Positions 55,317 through 64,000 are shown, counted from the first letter of the stretch. The stretch is 64,000 nucleotides of DNA from Bradyrhizobium iriomotense (GCF_018130765.1 NZ_JAFCJZ010000021.1:96046-160045); one strand, 5' to 3'. Notes: a model not told the origin generated them from the sequence alone. Translations and numbers: made by a program.

Positions 55317-55497
55317 GGAGCGCCCTCTCTTGAAGGGGCGCCGGTGATTTTGCAAGGGATCGCGGGAAAATCGGGTGAATTTTCCATAAGATGTTGTATT
55401 TAAACAATAATATCTGGCATCGACGGGCCCTGCGGAACCGCCCGCTAGCTGAACCGGAGGCGGGTTTGGCGCGACGATTCACCTGAGGCCACCAAAC

Positions 55498-55857
55498 ATG
55501 ACCGGGGACGCCATGACCATCCGCAAGACCATCGCCGCGCTGGGCCTGATTTCGGCCCTCAGCTCCGCCTTTGCCGTGCCGGCGCTGGCACAGCAGGTCT
55601 GCACCCGGCAAGGCGTGGATGTCAGCTGCGACGACGGGCGGCGCGGGGTGCTGTCGGGCGATGCCATCCTCTGGCCGGACGGGACGCGCTCGAGTTCGAC
55701 GCCGCACCAGAGCGTCATCATCGGCAACAAGAGCTCGGTGCATGTCGGGCCCGGTGTCTTCGTCGGCCAGGGCAAGGGCATGGTGCCGCTGGACGATCCC
55801 AACGCGCCGAACAAGCGGCAGTGCGCGATCCTGGAGGGCGTGTCGTATTGTTATTGA
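55498..55857 (+). CDS. Small exported protein of unknown function
   Basis: A 119-residue protein starting at ATG 55498, or ATG 55513 for MTIRKTIAALGLISALSSAF. The signal peptide ends near VPALAQQ. The mature part is about 90 residues with four cysteines (VCTRQGVDVSC, RQCAILEGVSYC), probably forming two disulfides. In between are SSSTPHQSVIIGNKSSVHVG and PGVFVGQGKGM with beta-strand character. I do not recognise a named domain. It is alone between the tRNA and a repeat. Confidence 0.75.
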   Translation: MTGDAMTIRKTIAALGLISALSSAFAVPALAQQVCTRQGVDVSCDDGRRGVLSGDAILWPDGTRSSSTPHQSVIIGNKSSVHVGPGVFVGQGKGMVPLDDPNAPNKRQCAILEGVSYCY

Positions 55858-55868
55858 GGTTTCCTCTT

Positions 55869-56020
55869 CCTTCTCCCCTTGCGGGAGAAGGTGGCGCGAA
55901 GCGCCGGATGAGGGGTATCTCACCACACATTCAAACGGGAGATGGGCTCGCGGAGAGAGACCCCTCACCCGTCTCGCCGCGGACGCGGCGAGCCACCCTC
56001 TCCCGCAAGGGGAGAGGGTG
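55869..56020. repeat. Repeat of the CCCTCTCCCCTTG/CAAGGGGAGAAGG class (third copy, inverted)
   Basis: CCTTCTCCCCTTGCGGGAGA, GGCGCGAAGCGCCGGATGAG, a variable spacer, CCCCTCACCCGTCTCGCCGC and CCCTCTCCCGCAAGGGGAGA appear in the reverse order relative to the 35.4 and 42.6 kb copies. Confidence 0.85.
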
Positions 56021-56043
56021 AGATCGAGCAAGCTGCTTGAAGA

Positions 56044-57507
56044 TTAAATCAACCGCACGCCTGATATCGCCGACTTCAGCCAGCGCAGCGCTTGCGGCGG
56101 CTGGGCTGCGAGCGGGGCGACGGCGGCCTTCTGCGTACGGCACTTTTCCAGTTCACTGACGAAATCGGTGGACCATTGCTGGATGGTGTGGCCGCGCAGC
56201 TTCTTCATCATCACGTCCCAGCGCATCTTGCGCTCGGTCAGCGGCATCGCGGCCGCGATCGCGATCGCGCGCGCCATGCCGTCGATGTCGTGCGGATTGA
56301 CCTGCAGCGCCGTTTCGAGCTCGTTGGCAGCGCCCGCAAATTTCGACAGCACCAGCACGCCGGGATCGGACGGATTTTGGGCTGCGACATATTCCTTGGC
56401 GACGAGGTTCATGCCGTCATGCAGCGGCGTCACCACGCCGATCTGCGCGGTGCGATAGAGGCCCGCGAGCACAGCCTGGCTGAAACCCTTGTTCAGATAG
56501 CGGATCGGTGTCCAGTCGACTTCGCCGTGGCGGCCGTTAACGTCGGTGACGAGGCGCGCGACCTCGTTCTGGAGATTGCCATAGGCCTCGATCCCGCCGC
56601 GCGAGGGATTGGCGATCTGAAGCAGCGAGATGCTGCGCGAAAACTGCGGCTGCTCGGTCCAGAGCCGGTCGAACGCGCTGATGCGGTTGACGAGGCCCTT
56701 GGAATAGTCGAGCCGGTCGACGCCGATTGCGAGCCGCTCGCCATTGAGGCTGCGGCGCAGTCGCGACACGTCGGGATGCGATGCCGACTTGGCGGCATAG
56801 GCTGCGAATTTTTCCGCATCGATGCCGATGGGGAAGACTTCGCAGCGCGTGCGACCATGCTGCGAAAGCGCAACGCCGTCCTCGATGGTGAGGCCGAGCT
56901 CGCCGCCGACATAGCCGAGAAAATTCTGTCGGTCCTCCTCGGTCTGGAAGCCCAGAAGATCATAGGCCAGCATCGCCGTGATCAGCTCGCGATGATTGGG
57001 CACGCCCTGCATCACCGCAGTCACCGGCCAGGGTGTGTGCAGGAAGAAGCCGATCGGATCATCGACGCCGAGTTCGCGCAGCTCCGCGCCGAGCGCGAGG
57101 AAATGATAATCCTGCACCCAGAACGCGGTGCGGGCTTTGCGGAAACGCATCAAGGCGCGCGCCATGAAGGCGTTGACCTCGCGATAGCTGACATAATCCT
57201 CGCGCGAGACGCGGATCAGATCGCTGCGCGAATGTAGCGCCGGCCACAGCGCCGAATTGGCAAAACCTTCGTAATAGCCACCGTAATGCGCCGCCGGCAG
57301 ATCCAGCGTTGCGATCGCGCCCGAACCCAGCGCCTCGATCTCGGCAAACGGTTCCTTCTGATGGCCGTCACGCACGCGGCCCGACGATCCCACCCAGATG
57401 GCCCCTGAATGCTCGACAACCGGAAGCAATGCCGCAGCCAAGCCGCCCGTCATGGGCTCATTGGGCTTGCCGCGGGCGACGCGATTTGAAACGACGACTA
57501 AGTTCAC
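56044..57507 (-). CDS. otsA: Trehalose-6-phosphate synthase
   Basis: A 487-residue GT20 glycosyltransferase joining UDP-glucose and glucose 6-phosphate. GTG 57507 was chosen because AGGAGG lies 8 bp upstream (the in-frame ATG 57528 overlaps that ribosome site). LVVVSNRVARGKPNEPMTGG, FWVQDYHFLALGAELRELGV, FFLHTPWPVTAVMQGVPNHR, GVDRLDYSKGLVNRISAFDR and TPLHDGMNLVAKEYVAAQNP are the donor and acceptor sites in order. It lies 239 bp downstream of otsB. Trehalose is the main osmo- and desiccation protectant of these bacteria. Confidence 0.97.
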   Translation of the reverse strand: MNLVVVSNRVARGKPNEPMTGGLAAALLPVVEHSGAIWVGSSGRVRDGHQKEPFAEIEALGSGAIATLDLPAAHYGGYYEGFANSALWPALHSRSDLIRVSREDYVSYREVNAFMARALMRFRKARTAFWVQDYHFLALGAELRELGVDDPIGFFLHTPWPVTAVMQGVPNHRELITAMLAYDLLGFQTEEDRQNFLGYVGGELGLTIEDGVALSQHGRTRCEVFPIGIDAEKFAAYAAKSASHPDVSRLRRSLNGERLAIGVDRLDYSKGLVNRISAFDRLWTEQPQFSRSISLLQIANPSRGGIEAYGNLQNEVARLVTDVNGRHGEVDWTPIRYLNKGFSQAVLAGLYRTAQIGVVTPLHDGMNLVAKEYVAAQNPSDPGVLVLSKFAGAANELETALQVNPHDIDGMARAIAIAAAMPLTERKMRWDVMMKKLRGHTIQQWSTDFVSELEKCRTQKAAVAPLAAQPPQALRWLKSAISGVRLI

Positions 57508-57746
57508 AGGTCGTCCCCTCCTGTTCATTCCACCCCGTTTAACTGCCGTTCATCAATATGGTTCCTGTCATGATTTCTTCGGATTGAAACCAAAATCGGG
57601 CATGCGCGTTGGGACAGGTTTCGCCTGCGGAACCCGGAAATTTCACTGCAAAGACAGCATTTGCGGTTGTTACGCAGCATGCGTTGCGCCGCGCAATGGT
57701 GCGCGTGCCAATGGCATTGTGTCGGTGACGTGGCGCTGCCTTCGTT

Positions 57747-58565
57747 TCACCTCGGATCGAGCAGGCGCGCGAGGAACATGCGCACATCAGCGGGCGCATC
57801 GAAGTGACCGTTCACGCCCATGGCGCGGCGGCCGACCGAGAAGGCGAGCCCGTCCATGTCGGGCATGATCGCGAACACCGTCTCATCCGTGACGTCGTCG
57901 CCGATGAACAGCGGGCGGCGCCCCTTGAAAGGTTCATGTTTCATCAATTCGCGCACACCGCTCGCCTTCGTGAATCCGGAATGCTTGATCTCGCAGACGA
58001 ACTTGCCCGGCAGCACTTCAATGGGCGCGCTGGGCAGGTCGGCGCGGATCAGCGAGACGGATTCGTAGATCGCCTTTTCCGCATGCGGCGCGAGGCGGTA
58101 ATGCAGTGCCAGCGAATAGCCCTTGTCCTCGAGCAGAATGCCGGGCGAAAGCTTGGCGATCGCGGCGAGCCGCCGCTTCAGCTCCTTGTCCAGCGGCGGC
58201 GCGTGCACGGCGTCCGCTTCACTGTCCACCGCCAGCCGCATCTCCGCGCCGTGACCTGCGACGGCGCGGAAGACGTCGGGCGCGAAGATCAGGTCGATGT
58301 CGTTGAGCGAGCGGCCGCTGACCAGCGCCAGCGCTCCGGAGGTGCGCTCTGTCAGCCGGCTGAGCGTCTCCGACAGGCCGGGCGGCACCCACACCTCGCG
58401 CGGCGTCGGCATCAGGTCGAGCAGCGTGCCGTCGATATCGAGCAGGATCGCGGTCTCGTCGAGATGCGGGACGAGCGCATGCGGCACCGGCACCACGTCG
58501 GGCGCATCGTCGTCAAACATGGTGCGCTTCTTGTCCAATGCCATGTCCGCAAGTTCCGATTTCAT
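57747..58565 (-). CDS. otsB: Trehalose-6-phosphate phosphatase
   Basis: A 272-residue HAD-superfamily phosphatase. The nucleophile motif is AILLDIDGTLLDLMPTP. LALVSGRSLNDIDLIFAPDV is the motif II region, VRELMKHEPFKGRRPLFIGD carries the motif III lysine, and DDVTDETVFAIMP is motif IV. ATG 58565 has GGAG seven bases upstream on the coding strand and lies 4 bp after the MFS stop, so it is translationally linked to that gene. It completes the trehalose pathway with otsA downstream. Confidence 0.95.
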   Translation of the reverse strand: MKSELADMALDKKRTMFDDDAPDVVPVPHALVPHLDETAILLDIDGTLLDLMPTPREVWVPPGLSETLSRLTERTSGALALVSGRSLNDIDLIFAPDVFRAVAGHGAEMRLAVDSEADAVHAPPLDKELKRRLAAIAKLSPGILLEDKGYSLALHYRLAPHAEKAIYESVSLIRADLPSAPIEVLPGKFVCEIKHSGFTKASGVRELMKHEPFKGRRPLFIGDDVTDETVFAIMPDMDGLAFSVGRRAMGVNGHFDAPADVRMFLARLLDPR

Positions 58566-58569
58566 CAGT

Positions 58570-60057
58570 CTACTCCATAAAGGCGAGCGGCCGCGCGATT
58601 TGTTCGAGCGATTTTCGTTCCGCGGAGACGGCATAGCGCCACGCCACGATCGCAGCCGCGATCATCAGGAATGCCCCCAGCAGATAGCCGGCGAACACGC
58701 TGGTGCGCGATCCCGTATCGATCAGCGCGCCGAACAATGCCGGCCCGATCACGCCGCCGATGCCGGTGCCGACCGCATAGAACACCGCGATCGCCAGCGC
58801 GCGCACCTCGAGCGGAAAGGTCTCGCTGACGGTGAGATAGGCCGCGCTCGCGGCGGGCGAAGCAAAGAAGAAGATCACCATCCAGGCGATGGTCTGTCCT
58901 TGCGCACTGAGCGCGCCGATCGTGAACAGATAGCCCGAGAGCGCCAGCAGCAGCCCGGAGATGCCATAGGTGAACATGATCATGGTGCGCCGTCCGAGCG
59001 TGTCGAACAGGCGGCCGAGCAGCAGCGGGCCGAGGAAATTGCCGGCGGCAAAGGGAAGCAGGTACCAGCCGACATGATCGGCGCTGATGCCGTAGAAATC
59101 GGTCAGCACCAGCGCAAAGGTGAAGAAGATGGCGTTGTAGAAGAACGCCTGCGCGCTCATCAGCACGAGGCCGACCAGCGCGCGCTGGCGATAGGCGGAA
59201 AACAGCGTGTGCACGACCTCGCGGATCGGCGTGTGATCGCGCATCTTCAGCCGGATCTTTGTGAAGCGTCGGCCGCTCGCATCCTGGTCATGCCCGATCA
59301 CCGAGCGCTCGATGTCGTCGACAATGGCATGGGCCTGGTCGGGCCGCCCGTGGATCATCAGCCAGCGCGGGCTTTCCGGAATCCACATCCGCATGAAGAG
59401 CACGACGAGGCCGATGGCCGCGCCGATGAGATAGGCGAGCCGCCAACCGAGATCCGGGCCCATCAATGCGGGATCGAGCAGCACGATGGCAGCCACCGCA
59501 CCCATCGCGGCGCCGATCCAGAAGCTGCCGTTGATGACGAGATCGGTCCAGCCGCGATAGCGTGCCGGCACCAGCTCCTGAATGGTCGAATTGATCGCGG
59601 TGTATTCGCCGCCGATGCCGGCGCCGGTGAGGAAGCGAAACAGCGCGTAGCTTGCGATGTCCCAGGACAACGCGGTCGCGGCAGTCGCCGAGAGATAGAG
59701 TGCGAGCGTGATGAAGAACAGCTTCTTGCGGCCGATGCGGTCGGTGAGCCAGCCGAAGCCGAGCGCGCCGAGCACGGCGCCGGCGAGATAGGCGGAATTG
59801 GCGATACCGAGATCGAGATTGGAGAAGTGCAGCGAAGGACTCTGCTTCAGCGCGCCGGAGAGTGCGCCGGCCAGCGTGACCTCGAGACCATCCAGGATCC
59901 AGGTGATGCCAAGCGCCAGCACGACACGCGTGTGAAAGCCGCTCCACGGCAGCGCATCGAGACGCGAGGGAATGCTGGTCTCGACGATGCCGCCAGCAAC
60001 GACCGCCGCAGGGACGGCAGGTCCATAATTCAGCGCTGGGGTTTGCTGCAATTCCAT
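58570..60057 (-). CDS. MFS transporter linked to trehalose genes
   Basis: A 12-helix major-facilitator protein of about 495 residues from ATG 60057 (MELQQTPALNYGPAVPAAVV); an upstream frame to 60240 exists but looks non-homologous. TWILDGLEVTLAGALSGALK, YLAGAVLGALGFGWLTDRIG and RKKLFFITLALYLSATAATA are the first helices, GGEYTAINSTIQELVPARYR matches the metabolite:proton symporter (SP/MHS) branch, and IPESPRWLM ends the first half. It probably transports a sugar or organic acid. The 4-bp spacing to otsB suggests a functional tie to trehalose, perhaps export or precursor uptake; inference. Confidence 0.9.
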   Translation of the reverse strand: MELQQTPALNYGPAVPAAVVAGGIVETSIPSRLDALPWSGFHTRVVLALGITWILDGLEVTLAGALSGALKQSPSLHFSNLDLGIANSAYLAGAVLGALGFGWLTDRIGRKKLFFITLALYLSATAATALSWDIASYALFRFLTGAGIGGEYTAINSTIQELVPARYRGWTDLVINGSFWIGAAMGAVAAIVLLDPALMGPDLGWRLAYLIGAAIGLVVLFMRMWIPESPRWLMIHGRPDQAHAIVDDIERSVIGHDQDASGRRFTKIRLKMRDHTPIREVVHTLFSAYRQRALVGLVLMSAQAFFYNAIFFTFALVLTDFYGISADHVGWYLLPFAAGNFLGPLLLGRLFDTLGRRTMIMFTYGISGLLLALSGYLFTIGALSAQGQTIAWMVIFFFASPAASAAYLTVSETFPLEVRALAIAVFYAVGTGIGGVIGPALFGALIDTGSRTSVFAGYLLGAFLMIAAAIVAWRYAVSAERKSLEQIARPLAFME

Positions 60058-60238
60058 CGGGTTGTTGGATCTGACCAAAGGACGCAGCCCCGGTTCACGT
60101 GACGTGGACGGGGCGACCCGATCATCGGGGTGCGGCATGTCGCCTGCCACCTGCGACAACGTCTGCAGCGGTGCCAGGTTCCCGCAGGAACAGTCCCACT
60201 TGCCGTCCGTTTGCGATGGAGCCGCAAGGAGTTGACGC

Positions 60239-60595
60239 ATGGCTCATGCCAGAAAGACGACACATTCGCGCAAGACAGCGGCGCGCGGGAAAACCAGCAT
60301 GCGCGGAAGCGCGAAACGCGCGACGCCGAAGCGCTGGTCACAGCGTGTGACGAAGGAGAGTGACGCGCTCGATCTCATGCAAGGCGTGTTCAAGCTGGCC
60401 AGCGCGAAGAAGATCGCGGCGTCACTCAAGCGCTCGGCGGAGCACAGCTCACGCCGCAAGACCGGCGCGTACCGCTCGGCGCTGTCGATGCTGACCTTCT
60501 ACATCAACCGCGCCGGCAAGACGCTGCCGAAGACCCAGCGCTCGCGGCTGGAGCGCGCGAAGGTGGAGCTGAAGCGGGCGTTCGGGAGAGAGTGA
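60239..60595 (+). CDS. DUF3175 domain-containing basic protein
   Basis: A 118-residue very basic protein. The N terminus is Lys/Arg/Ala-rich (ARKTTHSRKTAARGKTSMRG). The DUF3175 block begins RWSQRVTKESDALDLMQGVF, followed by KKIAASLKRSAEHSSRRKTG and AYRSALSMLTFYINRAGKTL, and ends LERAKVELKRAFGRE. The function is unknown; its charge suggests nucleic-acid binding. The coding-strand leader CGCAAGGAGTTGACGC provides a clear ribosome site. It is divergent from the MFS gene. Confidence 0.93.
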   Translation: MAHARKTTHSRKTAARGKTSMRGSAKRATPKRWSQRVTKESDALDLMQGVFKLASAKKIAASLKRSAEHSSRRKTGAYRSALSMLTFYINRAGKTLPKTQRSRLERAKVELKRAFGRE

Positions 60596-60622
60596 GATTC
60601 AGGCTGCGCTCCCATCTCCGTT

Positions 60623-60811
60623 GTCGTCCCGGACAAGCGGAGCACATGGCAGCGCGAAGCGCTGTCAGGAGCGGAGCGCAGATCCGGGACCCATACTCCG
60701 CAGCAATCGTTTTGCGAAGATTCGGAGTTGCCAGTTCGTGCAACACGCCATTCGGTGGTTATGGGTCCCGGATCGGCGCGCGCTCATAGCGCGCTTGTCC
60801 GGGACGACAAG
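60623..60811. repeat. REP-type composite repeat
   Basis: GTCGTCCCGGACAAGCGGAG, GCAGATCCGGGACCCATA, a spacer with TTTTGCGAAGATTCGGAGTT, GGTTATGGGTCCCGGATCGG, CGCGCGCTCATAGCGCG and CTTGTCCGGGACGACAAGC. It fills the gap before the first chemotaxis receptor and closely matches the element at 63.1 kb. Confidence 0.85.
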
Positions 60812-60852
60812 CTGAGTGTGGAGTAGCAGCGATGACTTCAGGCGCGGCGAAT

Positions 60853-62886
60853 TTACGCCGCCCTGATATTCCCCATGAAGCGGTCGAGCTCGGCGCGCAG
60901 GCGGGTGCTTTCGCTGGACAGTGTCTTGGCCGAATTCAGCACCTCTTCCGAGGCCGAGCCGGTCTCGGCGGCGCCGCGGTTGACCTGGCCGATGTCGGTG
61001 GCCGCGGTCTGGGTGCCCTGGGCGACCGTCTGGACGCTGCGGGCGATCTCCTGCGTAGCCGCGCCCTGCTGCTCGACAGCGCTCGCGATCGAGGTCGAGA
61101 TCGACGAGATCTGGCCGATGGTGGCGCCGATCTCCTTGATCGCGGCAACCGACTCGGCCGTTGCACCCTGCATCCCCGCGATGTGCGAGGAGATCTCGTC
61201 GGTCGCCTTCGCGGTCTGGCTTGCCAGCGACTTCACTTCGCTCGCAACCACCGCAAAGCCGCGGCCGGCATCACCGGCACGTGCCGCCTCGATGGTGGCG
61301 TTCAGCGCCAGCAAATTGGTCTGCTCGGCGATCGCCGTGATCAGCTTGACCACTTCGCCGATCTGCTGGGCGGCATGCGAGAGTTTTCCGATGCGGCCGT
61401 CGGTTTCCCTGGCCTGCACCACGGCATTTTCTGCGATGCGGCTGGAGTCGCGGACCTGGCGGCCGATCTCCTCGACCGAGGCCGAGAGCTCTTCGGTTGC
61501 GGTTGCGACCGACTGCATGTTGGAGGAAGCCTGCTCGGAGACGCCGGCGACCTGGCTCGACAGGCTCTGCGTGGTCTCGGCGGTGCGGGTCAGGGTCGAG
61601 GCCGCCGATTCCAGCTGCACGGCCGAGGCCGAGACATTGGAGACGATGGCGCCGACCGCGCTCTCGAAATCGTCGGCAAAGCGGATCAACTCGGCGCGGC
61701 GGCTGGCGGCCTGCTCGCGGTTCTGGACTTCGCTGGCGGCCGCATCGCGCTCGGCCTTGGCGATGGCCTGAACCTTGAATTCCTCGACCGCGCCGGCCAT
61801 CTCGCCGATCTCGTCCTTACGGCCGAGGCCGGGCAGCACGACGTCGAAATTGCCCGAGGCAAGCTCGCGCATCGCCTTGCACATCGCGATCATCGGCCGC
61901 GAGATTCCGTTGCCGAGCATCAGGGCCAGCACAGCGCCGATGGCAAGGCCGCCAAGCGCCAGCATCAGCATCAGCCGCTCGGTCTCCCCGATCGTGGCAT
62001 TGGCACTGGCCTCGATGCGCTGCTGGTCGGCGGTGAGGTCCGAGCGCAGCTCGCCCGAAAGCTTGAGAATGGACGCGGCCGTCTTGGTCATCTCGCCGTT
62101 CGACTTGACGATCACCTTCACGTTCTCGGTCAGCTTCGAGAAAGAAGTGCGGTACTGCTTCAGCAGATTGCCGATCTCGGTGACGCGGTCGGTGATCTTC
62201 TGGTCGTTGGCGTAGATCGAGACCAGCAGGGTCTCCAGGAACTTGATGCGGGCGATGACGCCGTCGGCGGTCTTCGGCTCGGGCTTGGCGACGAAGGCGC
62301 TGACCGAGGTGGAGACCGCGAGATATTGTGAGGTGACGTCCTTGGCCGTGGTCTGGACCGAGGCGAGGCCGGCGAGCGCCGCGGTATCGGCGAGGTCGTC
62401 GAACTTGAAGCGGATCTTGTTGCCGACGCTGTTGAGCTCGTCGGCCGCGATCTTGTTGTTCTCGCGCGTCAGGGAAATGATCTCACCGAATACCTTGGTG
62501 AAGCGCTGGAACTCGGCCTCGAGCTTGCCGACCTGCTCGCGGCGCGCAGCGCCGGTCGTGGCCGCCATGGACTTGGCGATCGCACCCTTCAGATTCTCTT
62601 CCGCCGCCTTGGCCGCGGTCTCGTCATCGTTCGCGCCGGTCAGCGTATAGGCCCGCGCCAGTCCCTGATAGGCGATCAGCTCGCGGTCGACGGTCCGGGC
62701 GAGGTCCGCTTCCGACACGCTGGTGCGGTAGGAGGCCACAGCGCCCTGGATCCGCTCGAAGCCGAAATAGGCGAAAGCCATGCTGACGGCGAGGATGGCC
62801 AGCACCGCCACGAAGCCGAGGATGATTTTTGCGCGAAAGCGCAAGGTGAGCAGCTTCGATGTGTTCGGCTTCGACTTGACGGGCAT
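60853..62886 (-). CDS. Methyl-accepting chemotaxis protein
   Basis: A 677-residue chemoreceptor from ATG 62886 (MPVKSKPNTSKLLTLRFRAK). Transmembrane helix 1 is about residues 22-43 (IILGFVAVLAILAVSMAFAY). A long helical periplasmic sensor follows, then helix 2 (about 305-325; LMLMLALGGLAIGAVLALML), a HAMP-like linker (GISRPMIAMCKAMRELASGN) and the signalling domain. Its hairpin tip is AIAEQTNLLALNATIEAARAGDAGRGFAVVASEV (shown here only as positions about 509-542 for the core). Methylation helices surround it. The C terminus LDRFMGNIRAA lacks a CheR-binding pentapeptide. The last 240 residues are the same as in the next gene. Confidence 0.94.
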   Translation of the reverse strand: MPVKSKPNTSKLLTLRFRAKIILGFVAVLAILAVSMAFAYFGFERIQGAVASYRTSVSEADLARTVDRELIAYQGLARAYTLTGANDDETAAKAAEENLKGAIAKSMAATTGAARREQVGKLEAEFQRFTKVFGEIISLTRENNKIAADELNSVGNKIRFKFDDLADTAALAGLASVQTTAKDVTSQYLAVSTSVSAFVAKPEPKTADGVIARIKFLETLLVSIYANDQKITDRVTEIGNLLKQYRTSFSKLTENVKVIVKSNGEMTKTAASILKLSGELRSDLTADQQRIEASANATIGETERLMLMLALGGLAIGAVLALMLGNGISRPMIAMCKAMRELASGNFDVVLPGLGRKDEIGEMAGAVEEFKVQAIAKAERDAAASEVQNREQAASRRAELIRFADDFESAVGAIVSNVSASAVQLESAASTLTRTAETTQSLSSQVAGVSEQASSNMQSVATATEELSASVEEIGRQVRDSSRIAENAVVQARETDGRIGKLSHAAQQIGEVVKLITAIAEQTNLLALNATIEAARAGDAGRGFAVVASEVKSLASQTAKATDEISSHIAGMQGATAESVAAIKEIGATIGQISSISTSIASAVEQQGAATQEIARSVQTVAQGTQTAATDIGQVNRGAAETGSASEEVLNSAKTLSSESTRLRAELDRFMGNIRAA

Positions 62887-63091
62887 TCCCCCACCCCATT
62901 CCATTCGCGGAAAACCAGGCGCAGCCCGGAAGCAGCCCGCTCCCCGACTCGTACGCACGGTAATGGGCAAAGGATAAGCCACGGTAAATTTGTGGCGTCG
63001 CAACTAGCGGTTAGGTGTCGCGGGGAATGTTAAGGCGGGCTTTCTGGCGCGGCTATAAATGTTGTCACTTAGGTACAGCGCCATACTCCAC

Positions 63092-63247
63092 TGTCGTCCC
63101 GGACGAGCGCAGCGAAGATCCGGGACCCATAGCCACAGGGAGTGGTTTGGCGAAGACTCGGAGTTAGCACCGGCCGTTCCAATTACTTCCTGTGGTTATG
63201 GGTCCCGGATCGGCGCGCGCTTAGGGCGCGCTGGTCCGGGACGACAG
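63092..63247. repeat. REP-type composite repeat between the two chemoreceptor genes
   Basis: GTCGTCCCGGACGAGCGCAG, GATCCGGGACCCATAGCCAC, then ACAGGGAGTGGTTTGGCGAA, CCTGTGGTTATGGGTCCCGG, CGCGCGCTTAGGGCGCG and CTGGTCCGGGACGACAGC. The rest of the 385-bp gap (62887-63091) should carry the promoter of the first receptor gene; no other feature is seen. Confidence 0.85.
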
Positions 63248-63271
63248 CCGAGGGTGATGCAACGGCGGGGC

Positions 63272-64000
63272 CTACGCCGCCCTGATATTCCCCATGAAGC
63301 GGTCGAGCTCGGCGCGGAGGCGGGTGCTTTCGCTGGACAGCGTCTTGGCCGAGTTCAGCACCTCTTCCGAGGCCGAGCCGGTCTCGGCGGCGCCGCGGTT
63401 GACCTGGCCGATATCGGTGGCCGCGGTCTGGGTGCCTTGCGCCACGGTCTGGACGCTGCGCGCGATCTCCTGCGTCGCCGCGCCCTGCTGCTCGACGGCG
63501 CTGGCGATCGAGGTCGAGATCGACGAAATCTGGCCGATGGTGGCGCCGATCTCCTTGATCGCGGCAACCGACTCGGCCGTTGCACCCTGCATCCCCGCGA
63601 TGTGCGAGGAGATCTCATCGGTGGCCTTGGCCGTCTGGCTTGCCAGCGACTTCACTTCGCTCGCAACCACCGCAAAGCCGCGGCCGGCATCACCGGCACG
63701 TGCCGCCTCGATGGTGGCGTTCAGCGCCAGCAAATTGGTCTGCTCGGCGATCGCCGTGATCAGCTTGACCACTTCGCCGATCTGCTGGGCGGCATGCGAG
63801 AGTTTTCCGATGCGGCCGTCGGTTTCCCTGGCCTGCACCACGGCATTTTCTGCGATGCGGCTGGAGTCGCGGACCTGGCGGCCGATCTCCTCGACTGAGG
63901 CCGACAATTCTTCCGTCGCGGTCGCGACCGACTGCATGTTGGAGGAAGCCTGCTCGGAGACGCCGGCGACCTGGCTCGACAGGCTCTGCGTGGTCTCGGC
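63272..64000 (-). CDS. Second methyl-accepting chemotaxis protein, C-terminal part (runs off window)
   Basis: The last 242 codons of another chemoreceptor. Every residue I compared equals the C-terminal signalling domain of the gene at 60853-62886, including the hairpin tip (EQTNLLALNATIEAARAGDA) and the end LDRFMGNIRAA. The DNA differs only by scattered synonymous changes near the 3' end and near 63896-63925, with a 263-bp block (63633-63895) that has no difference at all. The sensor part lies outside the window, so its ligand specificity may differ. Same orientation as the first copy; probable tandem duplication. Confidence 0.93.
   Translation of the reverse strand, partial: AETTQSLSSQVAGVSEQASSNMQSVATATEELSASVEEIGRQVRDSSRIAENAVVQARETDGRIGKLSHAAQQIGEVVKLITAIAEQTNLLALNATIEAARAGDAGRGFAVVASEVKSLASQTAKATDEISSHIAGMQGATAESVAAIKEIGATIGQISSISTSIASAVEQQGAATQEIARSVQTVAQGTQTAATDIGQVNRGAAETGSASEEVLNSAKTLSSESTRLRAELDRFMGNIRAA

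Overview
This window is high-GC (roughly 64% by eye) chromosomal DNA that looks like Bradyrhizobium or a very close alphaproteobacterial relative. The pointers are the strong GC3 bias (long empty ORFs antisense to most genes), an acdR/acdS ACC-deaminase pair, phbA/phbB facing phaR, alphaproteobacterial housekeeping genes (secA, argJ, lysC, ptsP, prfA-prmC, ubiG, DUF1178, DUF4167, an NDUFAF5-type methyltransferase), and dense families of short palindromic repeats between genes. I see no prophage, plasmid gene, CRISPR array or complete insertion sequence. This is core genome with small accessory patches.

Layout. 1-4.65 kb: an amide-utilisation locus on the minus strand (ABC substrate-binding protein, LivH-type permease, signature amidase, AmiC-like amide sensor) facing a MarR regulator. 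5-10.5 kb: secA divergent from a periplasmic parvulin, then argJ. 10.7-12.6 kb: a TadG/von Willebrand protein and a MutT-type Nudix hydrolase. 12.7-16.2 kb: NDUFAF5-like methyltransferase, then comF, grxC, a nitrilase-family amidase and DUF1178, the last three translationally coupled. 16.2-19 kb: a DMT exporter, a GIY-YIG nuclease bracketed by repeats, ubiG and a PH-domain membrane protein. 19.1-26.3 kb: lysC, a cluster of perfect palindromes, ptsP, prfA-prmC, a structured-looking gene-free stretch, DUF4167. 26.4-29.5 kb: methyltransferase, gloB, DUF985 cupin, a second DMT exporter. 29.6-32.7 kb: polyhydroxybutyrate block (phbB, phbA, divergent phaR). 32.7-37.5 kb: a broken methyltransferase, a class IV aminotransferase, an HSL-type esterase, two small exported proteins and a carboxymuconolactone-decarboxylase-family protein.

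37.6-40.4 kb: a Cds1-like PLP enzyme, acdR and acdS around a clear inverted repeat. 40.6-46 kb: recQ, a polysaccharide deacetylase, and the methionine pair metZ-metA. 46.3-52 kb: a second TadG-like protein, an amidase with a histone-H1-like lysine-rich N terminus, and a coupled uracil-DNA-glycosylase-like/amidohydrolase pair. 52-55.3 kb: aldo/keto reductase and MFS exporter divergent from a LysR regulator, then tRNA-Ser(GGA). 55.5-60.6 kb: a small exported protein, trehalose genes otsA and otsB behind an MFS gene, and DUF3175. 60.8-64 kb: two methyl-accepting chemotaxis proteins with identical C-terminal signalling domains, the second running off the window.

The genes form small independent transcription units rather than one system. 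The least ordinary items are the REP-bracketed GIY-YIG gene, the lysine-tailed amidase, the UDG-like/amidohydrolase pair, the lysC-ptsP palindrome cluster, the acdR-acdS operator candidate, the paired orphan TadG proteins and the gene-conversion-like MCP duplication. All functions are inferred by reading motifs, without database searches.
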